A stretch of DNA of 64,000 nucleotides from assembly GCF_001559075.2 (NCBI RefSeq), contig NZ_CP014015.2, forward strand, positions 4,526,001 to 4,590,000. Direction: 5' to 3'. Numbering within the stretch: the stretch's first letter is position 1; each line of letters begins with the position of its first letter. This document shows positions 34,575 through 42,856 of the stretch, piece after piece. The translations under genes were made by a program, and so were the position numbers. This DNA comes from Citrobacter amalonaticus. GTDB taxonomy: Bacteria; Pseudomonadota; Gammaproteobacteria; Enterobacterales; Enterobacteriaceae. The notes beneath the pieces were generated by a model. It made no database searches. It was not told the DNA's origin and worked only from the letters and a program-made list of their open reading frames with translations.

Positions 34575-36566
34575 ATGAAAGACATTCTGGAGTCCGCAAC
34601 GTTGTATAGCTTTTTGGGTACTCACACGCCTTACTGGCGTTTGTCAGAAGATTCCAACACCCTGCATTTGTCCGTCACCGAAGCGACCGACCGAGCGGAG
34701 CGCGTTGAGCTTGCGCCCGAGCAAGCCGAACGGATCCGCGAAATGACCGTCATCACCTCCAGTGTGATGATGACGCTCCCCTTTGATGACAACGATGTCC
34801 CGGTGCATCTGGTGGGCCGCAAAATCAACAAACATGAATGGGCTGGCAGCGCCTCGGCGTGGCACGACACCCCTTCCGTGGCGCGTGATCTGGTCAAGGG
34901 GCTGTCGTTTGCTGAACAGGTGGTGACTGAAGCCAACTCTGCGATTGTGATCCTCGACAGTCGGGGCAACATTCAACGCTTCAACCGCCTGTGTGAAGAG
35001 TACACCGGGTTGAAAGAGCAGGAAGTGATTGGGCAGAGCGTGTTCAAACTCTTCATGAGCCGCCGGGAAGCCGCCGCCTCGCGTCGCAACATCAGCGGTT
35101 TCTTTCGCAACGGCAATTCGTATGAAGTGGAACGTTGGGTAAAGACCCGCAAAGGACAGCGTCTGTTTCTGTTCCGTAATAAGTTTGTCCACAGCGGCAG
35201 CGGCAAAAACGAAATCTACCTGATCTGTTCCGGTACGGACATTACTGAAGAACGACGTGCTCAAGAGCGGTTGCGCGTACTGGCGAATACCGACACCATT
35301 ACCGGGTTGCCAAACCGCAACGCGATCCATGAACTGATCAATGAGGCCATCGAACAGGCTGGCGACAGTCAGGTGGGCATTGTTTATCTCGACCTGGATA
35401 ACTTCAAAAAAGTGAACGATGCCTATGGTCATATGTTTGGTGATCAGCTTTTGCAGGCGGTGTCGTTAGCGCTCCTGAGCTGTCTGGAAGAGAATCAATT
35501 GCTGGCGCGACTGGGTGGTGATGAGTTTATTGTGCTGGCCAGTCAGACCTCCCAGAGCTCGCTTGAGGCAGTCGCCTCGCGGATCCTCACCCGACTACGC
35601 CAGCCCTTCCGCATCGGCCTGATAGAAGTTTATACCGGCTGTTCTGTCGGTATCGCGATGGCGCCTCAGCACGGTGAGGATAGCGGGAACCTGATCCGCA
35701 ATGCCGATACCGCAATGTATACCGCCAAAGAAGGCGGACGTGGGCAGTTCTGCGTCTTCTCGCCGGAGATGAACGATCGGGTATTCGAATACCTGTGGCT
35801 GGACACCAACCTGCGCAAAGCACTGGAAAACGATCAGTTGCTGATTCACTATCAGCCGAAAGTCACCTGGCGGGGAGAAGTCCGCAGCCTTGAGGCACTG
35901 GTGCGGTGGCAATCCCCTGAACGTGGGCTTATCCCTCCGCTGGAGTTCATCTCATACGCCGAGGAGTCCGGGCTGATTGTACCGCTCGGGCGCTGGGTGA
36001 TCCTCGACGTGGTGCGCCAGGTCGCGAAATGGCGTGATAAAGGCATCAACCTGCGGGTAGCGGTTAACATCTCTGCCCGGCAGTTGGCCGACCAGACAAT
36101 TTTCACCGATCTGAAGCGCGTCCTGCACGAGCTCAATTTTGAATATTGTCCTATCGATGTCGAACTGACGGAAAGTTGCCTGATCGAGAACGAAGCGCTC
36201 GCGCTGTCCGTCATTCAGCAGTTTAGCCAGCTTGGCGCCCAGGTTCACCTGGATGACTTTGGCACCGGTTATTCCTCGCTCTCGCAACTGACCCGTTTCC
36301 CGATCGATGCCATCAAGCTGGACCAGATTTTCGTCCGCGACATTCACAAAAAATCGGTGTCGCAATCGATGGTGCGTGCAATCGTCGCCGTGGCGCAGGC
36401 GCTGAATCTGCAGGTGATCGCCGAAGGCGTGGAGAGCAGCAAAGAGGATGCTTTTCTGACGAAAAACGGTGTTAATGAGCGACAGGGATTTTTATTCGCC
36501 AAACCGATGCCTGCCGCTGCGTTTGAGCGCTGGTACCGACGTTATCTCAACAAGAAAAAGCGCTAA
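34575..36566 (+). CDS. pdeR: PdeR, c-di-GMP phosphodiesterase with PAS-GGDEF-EAL domains
   Basis: A 663-residue cytoplasmic protein, formerly called Gmr or YciR. Order: N-terminal segment, PAS (about 110-225), GGDEF domain with intact RLGGDEF, EAL domain with SLEALVRW and the DDFGTGYSSL motif. In E. coli it is a trigger enzyme that inhibits DgcM/MlrA and so curli expression. ATG 34575 follows GGAGG; the GTG nine bases earlier is unlikely. It is monocistronic, followed by yciZ. Confidence 0.95.
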   Translation: MKDILESATLYSFLGTHTPYWRLSEDSNTLHLSVTEATDRAERVELAPEQAERIREMTVITSSVMMTLPFDDNDVPVHLVGRKINKHEWAGSASAWHDTPSVARDLVKGLSFAEQVVTEANSAIVILDSRGNIQRFNRLCEEYTGLKEQEVIGQSVFKLFMSRREAAASRRNISGFFRNGNSYEVERWVKTRKGQRLFLFRNKFVHSGSGKNEIYLICSGTDITEERRAQERLRVLANTDTITGLPNRNAIHELINEAIEQAGDSQVGIVYLDLDNFKKVNDAYGHMFGDQLLQAVSLALLSCLEENQLLARLGGDEFIVLASQTSQSSLEAVASRILTRLRQPFRIGLIEVYTGCSVGIAMAPQHGEDSGNLIRNADTAMYTAKEGGRGQFCVFSPEMNDRVFEYLWLDTNLRKALENDQLLIHYQPKVTWRGEVRSLEALVRWQSPERGLIPPLEFISYAEESGLIVPLGRWVILDVVRQVAKWRDKGINLRVAVNISARQLADQTIFTDLKRVLHELNFEYCPIDVELTESCLIENEALALSVIQQFSQLGAQVHLDDFGTGYSSLSQLTRFPIDAIKLDQIFVRDIHKKSVSQSMVRAIVAVAQALNLQVIAEGVESSKEDAFLTKNGVNERQGFLFAKPMPAAAFERWYRRYLNKKKR

Positions 36567-36748
36567 GCCGGCAACATGATCATCCGGGCGGAACGGAAAG
36601 TTTCGCTTTTCGCCCTATTCATATCTGTATGTAATCGCGGAATATATAATATTCCCCAAAGGTACAGCGCTGGCTGATTTTTCCCTTCTCTTTTGCCGTC
36701 AATTTTTGCATCATTAAATTCTTTCATACTTTGACCAAGGATCCCCCC

Positions 36749-36931
36749 ATGTTTGATATCGATGCTAAACGGGTTGCCGAGCGTATTGATACCGTGCTTG
36801 ATATCCTGGTGGCCGGTGATGTCCACTCCGCCATCCATAATCTCGAAATTCTGAAAGCGGAATTGTTGAGTAAGGTGCAGCATGACGTCGTATCATCGAC
36901 GAACAAGCCCCGGGCGCCGTGGGAGATCTAA
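36749..36931 (+). CDS. yciZ: YciZ, small UPF0509 protein
   Basis: A 60-residue protein with the conserved core RVAERIDTVLDILVAGDVHS, then AIHNLEILKAELL, and the C-terminal PWEI typical of UPF0509. ATG 36749 was chosen over an in-frame codon six residues earlier. It lies between pdeR and yciT as in E. coli. Its function is unknown. Confidence 0.85.
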   Translation: MFDIDAKRVAERIDTVLDILVAGDVHSAIHNLEILKAELLSKVQHDVVSSTNKPRAPWEI

Positions 36932-37029
36932 ATTTTTCGCGCGCGGTTTGCCGGTTTGCGTCGCCTGGATGCCCCACCGCCGCATGTGTTTAATCTCGCG
37001 GTATCATTACCGCTATAAAAACTAACGCT

Positions 37030-37779
37030 ATGAACTCCCGACAACAAAAAATTTTGCAAATGGTCATTGATAAAGGCCAGATGAGCGTCTCTGAACTGGC
37101 CAAAATCACTGGCGTTTCCGAAGTCACCATTCGACAGGATCTGAATACCCTCGAGAAGCAGAGCTTTCTGCGCCGCGCGCACGGTTTCGCCGTTTCGCTG
37201 GATAGCGAAGATGTGGAGACCAGGATGATGACCAACTACACCCTGAAGCGTCAGCTTGCCGAGTTCGCGGCGTCGCTGGTCAGTCCTGGCGAGTCGGTGT
37301 TCATTGAAAATGGCAGTAGCAATGCCCTGCTGGCAAGAACGCTGGCGGAACAAAAAGACGTCACCATCATCACGGTCAGCAGTTACATTGCGCATCTGCT
37401 GAAAGAGACGCCATGCGAAGTGATCCTGCTCGGCGGTATTTATCAGAAAAAGAGCGAAAGCATGGTGGGACCGCTGACCCGCCAGTTTATCCAGCAGGTC
37501 CATTTCAGTAAGGCGTTTATTGGCATTGATGGCTGGCAGACCGAGACCGGCTTCACTGGACGCGACATGATGCGGGCTGATGTGGTTAATGCCGTGCTGG
37601 AGAAAGGATCGGAAGCCATTGTCCTGACTGACAGTTCTAAATTCGGCGCGGTCCATCCCTACACCCTTGGCCCTATCGAACGGTTCAGTCGTGTGATCAC
37701 CGATGCCAGAATCAGCGCCGGCGACCGCGCGCTGATGGAACAGCGTGGGCTGACCGTTAATATCGTCGACGCTGAGTAA
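37030..37779 (+). CDS. yciT: YciT, DeoR-family transcriptional regulator
   Basis: A 249-residue DeoR-type regulator. The N-terminal winged helix-turn-helix (MSVSELAKITGVSEVTIRQD) spans about residues 18-37. The C-terminal sensor domain (about 75-235) is of the phosphosugar-binding type, with the DGWQTETGFTGRD segment. In E. coli it has been linked to osmolarity or c-di-GMP-related control, but its effector is not established. It is upstream of osmB on the same strand. Confidence 0.92.
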   Translation: MNSRQQKILQMVIDKGQMSVSELAKITGVSEVTIRQDLNTLEKQSFLRRAHGFAVSLDSEDVETRMMTNYTLKRQLAEFAASLVSPGESVFIENGSSNALLARTLAEQKDVTIITVSSYIAHLLKETPCEVILLGGIYQKKSESMVGPLTRQFIQQVHFSKAFIGIDGWQTETGFTGRDMMRADVVNAVLEKGSEAIVLTDSSKFGAVHPYTLGPIERFSRVITDARISAGDRALMEQRGLTVNIVDAE

Positions 37780-37786
37780 AATATCC

Positions 37787-37817
37787 GCAAATGATTTGCT
37801 CATCGCAGATCATTTGC
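37787..37817 (+). terminator. Inverted repeat after yciT
   Basis: GCAAATGAT pairs perfectly with ATCATTTGC across a 13-nt loop, a few bases past the yciT stop. There is no T run, so termination is doubtful; an operator is the alternative. Confidence 0.35.
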
Positions 37818-37979
37818 GCTCTGAGACTATTCTGACGCCTGAATTAAGACTATTTACCTGTTGTTCACAGGCGAAAGTCGTAAAATTAATATTAGCGATA
37901 TAACAGGAAGTGACTATCACCTGCGTGATATTACCCTGCGCACTAAGGTTTCACGGATGCCCTCTTTAATGGCCGATAT

Positions 37980-37995
37980 TTTAACTATAGTTAAA
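37980..37995. promoter_or_regulatory. Palindrome with RpoS-like -10 upstream of osmB
   Basis: TTTAACTATAGTTAAA is a perfect 16-bp palindrome 43 bp upstream of the osmB start. It contains CTATAG, near the CTATACT -10 preferred by RpoS. osmB is known to be induced by osmotic stress and RpoS, so it may be a promoter, but the transcript start was not determined. Confidence 0.4.
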
Positions 37996-38037
37996 GAGAG
38001 CTTACTTTCGTGAATCGTTAATTCAGGAGAAAGTATT

Positions 38038-38256
38038 ATGTTTGTAACGAGCAAAAAAATGACCGCCGCCGTGCTGGCGATTGCCCTGGCAATGTCTCTG
38101 AGCGCCTGTTCTAACTGGTCTAAACGTGACCGTAACACCGCTATTGGTGCGGGTGCTGGTGCATTAGGTGGTGCTGTCTTAACGGATGGTAGCACGCTGG
38201 GTACGCTGGGTGGTGCCGCTGTCGGTGGTATTATCGGCCACCAGGTAGGTAAATAA
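38038..38256 (+). CDS. osmB: OsmB, osmotically inducible lipoprotein
   Basis: A 72-residue lipoprotein. The signal peptide ends in the lipobox LSAC (C24 is the lipidated residue). The mature part is glycine rich (AIGAGAGALGGAVLTDG, then LGGAAVGGIIGHQVG), a glycine-zipper domain that may self-assemble. AGGAGAAAG precedes the ATG. The protein sits in the cell envelope; its precise role is not clear. Confidence 0.95.
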   Translation: MFVTSKKMTAAVLAIALAMSLSACSNWSKRDRNTAIGAGAGALGGAVLTDGSTLGTLGGAAVGGIIGHQVGK

Positions 38257-38309
38257 TCGTAAATAATCTACGGTTGTCCGGCTCGATATAATAATACGAT
38301 TATTTTTTT
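38254..38309 (+). terminator. Possible osmB terminator
   Basis: TAATCGTA (38254-38261, overlapping the stop codon) can pair with TACGATTA (38295-38302), directly followed by seven T. The loop is long (33 nt), so the call is moderate. Confidence 0.45.
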
Positions 38310-38347
38310 CTGGTCTGCACTACACAGTTTATTTAGCAGTAATAATG

Positions 38348-38375
38348 AAAGCCACGATATTTATATCGTGGCTTT
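38348..38375. terminator. Bidirectional terminator between osmB and yciH
   Basis: A 13-bp perfect stem (AAAGCCACGATAT with ATATCGTGGCTTT) closes a 2-nt loop, with T-rich tracts on both strands. It separates the convergent osmB and yciH genes. Confidence 0.88.
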
Positions 38376-38379
38376 TTCG

Positions 38380-38706
38380 TTAACCGCCGGCCAGTTTCAC
38401 TTTCAGGCCCCGGGCTTCCAGTAGCGTCTTAATTAAATCACGCTTATCGCCCTGAATTTCAATTACGCCGTCTTTGACTGCCCCGCCGCAGCCACATTTT
38501 TTCTTCAGTTCCGCAGCCAGTTTGCTGAGTTCGCCGTCATCGAGGTCAATACCGGTAATCAGGCACACGCCTTTCCCCTTGCGCCCGCTGGTCTGGCGCT
38601 GGATACGGACAATCCCGTCGCCCTTCGGACGCTCGGGCGCGGCTTTAGGTTCATCAATCCGTCCACTCTCCGTCGAATAAACCAGACGGCTGTTGGAATC
38701 GCTCAT
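38380..38706 (-). CDS. yciH: YciH, SUI1/eIF1-like translation factor
   Basis: A 108-residue protein with an SUI1 (eIF1-like) domain (about 30-105; GRKGKGVCLITGID, CGCGGAVKDGVIEIQGD). E. coli YciH is reported to affect start-site fidelity and ribosome subunit behaviour. Its ATG overlaps the pyrF stop by one base, so it is co-expressed with pyrF. Confidence 0.94.
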   Translation of the reverse strand: MSDSNSRLVYSTESGRIDEPKAAPERPKGDGIVRIQRQTSGRKGKGVCLITGIDLDDGELSKLAAELKKKCGCGGAVKDGVIEIQGDKRDLIKTLLEARGLKVKLAGG

Positions 38707-39443
38707 TACGCCTCCCGCTTCAGTGACGCGTTGATGGCCTTCAGCGTCTGTGCCGGATCGTCAGACTGCGTCACCGGACGCCCAATGACCATATAATCGA
38801 CACCCGCCGCCAGTGCCTGCTCAGGGGTCATAATCCGCCGCTGATCGCCAGCGGCGCTACCCTGCGGTCGGATACCAGGGGTAACCAGTTTGAAATCACG
38901 GCCAAACGTCTGCTTGAAGCGTACTGCTTCCTGAGCTGAACAGACCACGCCATCCAGACCGCATTTTTGCGTCAATGCCGCCAGGCGCTCAGCGTGCCCG
39001 GCAGGTGACAGTGTCACGCCAATATCCGCCAGATCGCTGGCTTCCATGCTGGTTAACACCGTGACCGCGATTAACAGCGGCGCATCTTTACCAAACGGCA
39101 CCAGCGCTTCACGGGCGGCTGTCATCATTCTCGCCCCACCCGACGCATGGACGTTGACCATCCAGACGCCAAGATCCGCTGCGGCAGCCACCGCATGAGC
39201 CGCGGTGTTCGGGATATCATGGAATTTCAGATCCAGAAAGATATCAAAGCCACGCTGCTGGAGATCGCGAACCAGTTGGGGTCCGAACAGCGTGAACATC
39301 TCTTTGCCAACTTTCAGGCGGCAGTCGCGCGGGTCGATTCGGTCGACAAACGCCAGGGCGCTATCACGGTTATTATAATCGAGAGCAACGACGACGGGAG
39401 AATCGGTGGCAGCGCGGGGAGAAGATGAAGCAGTTAACGTCAT
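38706..39443 (-). CDS. pyrF: Orotidine-5'-phosphate decarboxylase
   Basis: A 245-residue TIM-barrel enzyme that makes UMP from OMP, the last step of pyrimidine synthesis. It has the N-terminal VVALDYNNRDSALAF, the catalytic Lys/Asp motif DLKFHDIPNT (about 71-80), and the phosphate-binding loop GIRPQGSAAGDQRR near 190-203. It is followed by yciH. The 175 bp upstream to lapB contain its promoter. Confidence 0.96.
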   Translation of the reverse strand: MTLTASSSPRAATDSPVVVALDYNNRDSALAFVDRIDPRDCRLKVGKEMFTLFGPQLVRDLQQRGFDIFLDLKFHDIPNTAAHAVAAAADLGVWMVNVHASGGARMMTAAREALVPFGKDAPLLIAVTVLTSMEASDLADIGVTLSPAGHAERLAALTQKCGLDGVVCSAQEAVRFKQTFGRDFKLVTPGIRPQGSAAGDQRRIMTPEQALAAGVDYMVIGRPVTQSDDPAQTLKAINASLKREA

Positions 39444-39618
39444 AACCAGGCCTTCTTGCTAAGGGGGCAAATGGGTAAACGGCGTGCATTCTACCTGTCA
39501 GGCGCACAAATTAACAGACGCGATTACACCTCTGCCAGGCGATGTGGCGCCGATGCCAACGTAAGGAAGTGAATAAATCCATTAGTATGTTGTAACTAAA
39601 GCGGGATTTTTTTAAAAA

Positions 39619-40788
39619 TTACAATCCATCAAGTCCGCGAATTGGCTTAATCGTTGACCAGGCGCGGCAGGAAGGACAGTGCCAGTACAGGGTATACGCG
39701 GTAAAACCGCATTTAGAGCAGCGGTAGCGCGGCTTGCTACGCACCTGCTCGCCCACCATATCACGCAGCACCATCAGGCTCTCTTTCGCACGGCCCTCTT
39801 CGGCTTCGTTAAGGTGATAATCCATCAGCTTATGGAAAACGCGCATCGTCGGATGACGCTGGAGCTGACGGGTAATATACACCTGCGCAGTCTCCGTCCC
39901 TTCGCGCGCTTCGAGAATATCGGCCAGCATCAGTTCTGCAGCCGCGCCGGTATTCTCTTCTACCGCACGGCGCAGGAATTCCGCCCATTCCTCATTTTTG
40001 CCTAGCTGTTGATAGCAGGTCTGGAGCATTTCCAGCGTTTCGCTGACCAGTTCTTTATCCTGGGAAATCACCCGCTGGAGACATTCAACAGCCTTCGCGT
40101 AATCGCCCTTCGCCATCCAGACGCGGCCCATCATGATAGAGACCCTGGCGCTATTTTTATCCGCCGCAGCCCCTTTTTTCAGCAGCGCCATGGCGCGATC
40201 CATGTCGTCGCTGCCCATTTGTTGCAACGCCAGTTCGCAGTAAAAATGGGCGATTTCGATACGCTGTTTATCTTTACCCAGTTTGACCAGTCGTTCAGCA
40301 ACCTCAATGGCCTTCTGCCAGTCGCTGGTCGCCTGATAAATCTGCAACAGTTGCTGCAACGCGCCTACGCGAAATTCCGTTTCATCGGTAAGCTGATTAA
40401 ACATATCCTCCGCCCGGTCATACAGCCCGGCGGCCATGTAATCACGGCCCAACTGCTGAACCGCCAGCAGTCGCTGCTCATAGGTCAGCGAAGAGCTTTC
40501 CATAAGGGTCTGGTGAATACGGATGGCACGGTCGACTTCGCCGCGAGAGCGGAACAGGTTTCCGAGGGTGAGATGAGCCTCAACGGTGCCGGTATCCTCT
40601 TTCAACATATCGAGGAACAGATCCACCGCTTTATCTTGTTGGTTGCTCAGAAGGAAGTTAACCCCCGCGACGTAATCGCGGGACAGGCGGTTAGCTTCAT
40701 CCTGTTTTGTTTGTTGCGCACTTCTGCGACCCATATACCAGCCATAGGCGGCAGCAACAGGTAAAAGCAGAAACAACAACTCCAGCAT
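39619..40788 (-). CDS. lapB: LapB (YciM), LPS assembly regulator
   Basis: A 389-residue inner-membrane protein. An N-terminal transmembrane anchor (LELLFLLLPVAAAYGWYMG) is followed by about nine tetratricopeptide repeats in the cytoplasm and a C-terminal rubredoxin-type metal site (CSKCGF and CPSC). LapB guides FtsH to degrade LpxC and so sets the LPS/phospholipid balance; YejM/PbgA controls it. It lies 6 bp after lapA. Confidence 0.96.
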   Translation of the reverse strand: MLELLFLLLPVAAAYGWYMGRRSAQQTKQDEANRLSRDYVAGVNFLLSNQQDKAVDLFLDMLKEDTGTVEAHLTLGNLFRSRGEVDRAIRIHQTLMESSSLTYEQRLLAVQQLGRDYMAAGLYDRAEDMFNQLTDETEFRVGALQQLLQIYQATSDWQKAIEVAERLVKLGKDKQRIEIAHFYCELALQQMGSDDMDRAMALLKKGAAADKNSARVSIMMGRVWMAKGDYAKAVECLQRVISQDKELVSETLEMLQTCYQQLGKNEEWAEFLRRAVEENTGAAAELMLADILEAREGTETAQVYITRQLQRHPTMRVFHKLMDYHLNEAEEGRAKESLMVLRDMVGEQVRSKPRYRCSKCGFTAYTLYWHCPSCRAWSTIKPIRGLDGL

Positions 40789-40794
40789 AAACGA

Positions 40795-41103
40795 TTATTC
40801 CTTCGCGACCGACGTACCAGACGTCACCACAACGTCTGTCGCAGGCGAGAGCTGGTTTTCCAGTCGTTTAATTTTACGTTCAGCACGCACCAGAGAAACA
40901 CGAACCCGCAGCCAGAAAAGACCGCAGATCAACCAACCAATGGCGAAACCCGCAGCGAACAAAACGGCCAGCAAGGTTGAGATACGATACTCGCCCTGAG
41001 CCAACAGGTAATTAAAGGTCACCTGTTGATCGTTCTGCGCACCCAATGTTACCGAGATAACAAATATCGCCAACACCAGTAAGAAAATGAGTAAATATTT
41101 CAC
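40795..41103 (-). CDS. lapA: LapA (YciS), inner-membrane LPS assembly protein
   Basis: A 102-residue protein with two membrane helices (LLIFLLVLAIFVISVTLGA and LLAVLFAAGFAIGWLICGLFW) and a C-terminal coiled-coil tail. It is co-transcribed with lapB and helps LapB. In E. coli the pair is heat-shock induced. Confidence 0.94.
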   Translation of the reverse strand: MKYLLIFLLVLAIFVISVTLGAQNDQQVTFNYLLAQGEYRISTLLAVLFAAGFAIGWLICGLFWLRVRVSLVRAERKIKRLENQLSPATDVVVTSGTSVAKE

Positions 41104-41253
41104 ATTACTTCCCGTTATGTGGTTTAAGCGAATAAATCGTGTTCAACTTACCGCATTTAGCCTTTTAAATTACCATTTTCACGGCGTGTGCGAAATGGGA
41201 AAGCAGTCAGCTATTGGATGATTTAAGAGCAAACCAGACAAAATCAACCCTGG

Positions 41254-42018
41254 TCAGCGGTTTTGCTCACGTTCAGCAATCTCCTGCCTTTCTTCTGGCG
41301 GCGGCGTGAGTGGCCCGCAGAACCGCTGTGCAAGCCAGGTTGCCAGCGTCACCAGCGCCCATGAAATCAGCGTCGCGACCACCAGATCGCGCGGCCAGTG
41401 CATGCCGAGCAGCAAACGACTGCCCATCACGCCCGTCGCCCACACCAGTAAAATGGCAATCGTCACCGTCCGGCGACGCGGCCACAATAAGCCGACAGCG
41501 AGCAGCGCCCAGCTTGCCGCAAACATCGTGTGACCAGACGGAAACGCAAACCCGGTCTCTTTTTGCCAGTGCTGGCGTAAGAAGTGTGGAATAGCCTGCT
41601 GGGTGGCAAGTTGCTCCTTCACCAGGTCGCTGCGATCCTTACGTTTTAAAGTGTAGAACTCATCAACCGGGATATGATGCGTTTTTTCCAGCCATATCAC
41701 GAAAGGACGCGGTTCCTGTACGCGCTCTTTCACCCACGACTTGACGCCCTGACCAAGCAGGATCGCGCTCGCCAGAATAGTAAAAAGCATTACCGCCGCT
41801 TTAAGACGAAAGCGCAAACACCAGAAGAACCAGCCACAGAGAATAACATGTGTGATGATACCCCACGGCTGAGTGACCGTTTCGGTTACCCAGTACATCG
41901 CTTTCAGCCATCCGGTATCCTGACCCGGTTGCCAGCGCCAGCCGGACACCCACACGGCAACGGGCATAATCAACAACAATCCCGCGCCAGCCGCAGTACG
42001 CTTTGCAATCGACAGCAT
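41254..42018 (-). CDS. pgpB: PgpB, phosphatidylglycerophosphatase B / undecaprenyl-PP phosphatase
   Basis: A 254-residue PAP2-family membrane enzyme. The phosphatase motifs are complete: K-x6-RP (KERVQEPRP), PSGH (FPSGHTM) and SR-x5-H-x3-D (SRLLLGMHWPRD). Multiple transmembrane helices are visible. The ATG at 42016-42018 (MLSIAKR) gives the family start; an in-frame start 10 codons earlier is unlikely. It is divergent from ribA. Confidence 0.95.
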   Translation of the reverse strand: MLSIAKRTAAGAGLLLIMPVAVWVSGWRWQPGQDTGWLKAMYWVTETVTQPWGIITHVILCGWFFWCLRFRLKAAVMLFTILASAILLGQGVKSWVKERVQEPRPFVIWLEKTHHIPVDEFYTLKRKDRSDLVKEQLATQQAIPHFLRQHWQKETGFAFPSGHTMFAASWALLAVGLLWPRRRTVTIAILLVWATGVMGSRLLLGMHWPRDLVVATLISWALVTLATWLAQRFCGPLTPPPEERQEIAEREQNR

Positions 42019-42214
42019 GAACACCTCTTTGACGGATAAGTGCCACAATCATAACCGAAAAATCCCCTGTCCGGGGAAATTGACAGATTTGTGCCATTCG
42101 CATGATGATTGCGCGGCAGTGATTAGGTGAAGTCCGTCGCCTTATGGCAAAATAAGACGATAAGCCAACAGGCAACGGCACAACATCGCGTGCCGGCTAT
42201 ATCTGGAGAAATAC

Positions 42215-42805
42215 ATGCAGCTTAAACGAGTGGCAGAAGCCAAACTGCCAACCCCATGGGGCGATTTCCTGATGGTGGGATTTGAAGAACTGGCAACCGG
42301 GCACGATCACGTCGCGTTAGTGTATGGTGATATTTCAGGTCAGACGCCGGTTCTGGCCCGTGTCCATTCAGAATGTCTGACGGGCGATGCTTTGTTCAGC
42401 CTGCGCTGCGACTGTGGTTTTCAACTGGAAGCCGCCCTGACGCATATCGCGGAAGAAGGATGCGGTATTCTGCTTTATCATCGTCAGGAAGGACGTAACA
42501 TCGGCCTGCTCAATAAGATTCGCGCCTACGCGTTGCAGGACCAGGGCTACGACACCGTAGAGGCCAATCACCAGTTAGGGTTTGCCGCGGATGAACGCGA
42601 TTTCACCCTCTGCGCGGATATGTTCAAGCTGCTGGGCGTTGACGCAGTGCGTCTGCTCACCAATAACCCGAAGAAAGTTGAGATTCTCACTGAAGCGGGG
42701 ATCAACATCGTGGAGCGGGTCCCGCTGATTGTGGGCCGTAATCCCAATAATGAACATTATCTGGATACCAAAGCGGCCAAGATGGGTCACTTGTTGAGTA
42801 AGTAA
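42215..42805 (+). CDS. ribA: GTP cyclohydrolase II
   Basis: A 196-residue enzyme that opens GTP as the first step of riboflavin synthesis. The zinc site is in SECLTGDALFSLRCDCGFQ (C54, C65, C67), and the active-site segment YHRQEGRNIGLLNKI follows. GGAGAAA precedes the ATG. No FMN riboswitch is present in its leader. It converges on acnA. Confidence 0.97.
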   Translation: MQLKRVAEAKLPTPWGDFLMVGFEELATGHDHVALVYGDISGQTPVLARVHSECLTGDALFSLRCDCGFQLEAALTHIAEEGCGILLYHRQEGRNIGLLNKIRAYALQDQGYDTVEANHQLGFAADERDFTLCADMFKLLGVDAVRLLTNNPKKVEILTEAGINIVERVPLIVGRNPNNEHYLDTKAAKMGHLLSK

Positions 42806-42815
42806 GTCATGCGGT

Positions 42816-42852
42816 AAAAAAGCCTGCATCGCGTTATGCAGGCTTTTTTTTT
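42816..42852. terminator. Bidirectional terminator between ribA and acnA
   Basis: AAAAAAGCCTGCAT (42816-42829) pairs with ATGCAGGCTTTTTT (42836-42849) around a 6-nt loop, with A and T tracts on both sides. Confidence 0.92.
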
Positions 42853-42856
42853 CAAC

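Noticed and set aside
34644..35432. 262-codon ORF antisense to pdeR
   Set aside because: Long, but antisense to the PAS and GGDEF domains of a clearly coding gene; composition is that of a reversed frame.
42025..42214. FMN riboswitch upstream of ribA
   Set aside because: No RFN-element consensus seen; in enterobacteria the FMN riboswitch controls ribB, not ribA.
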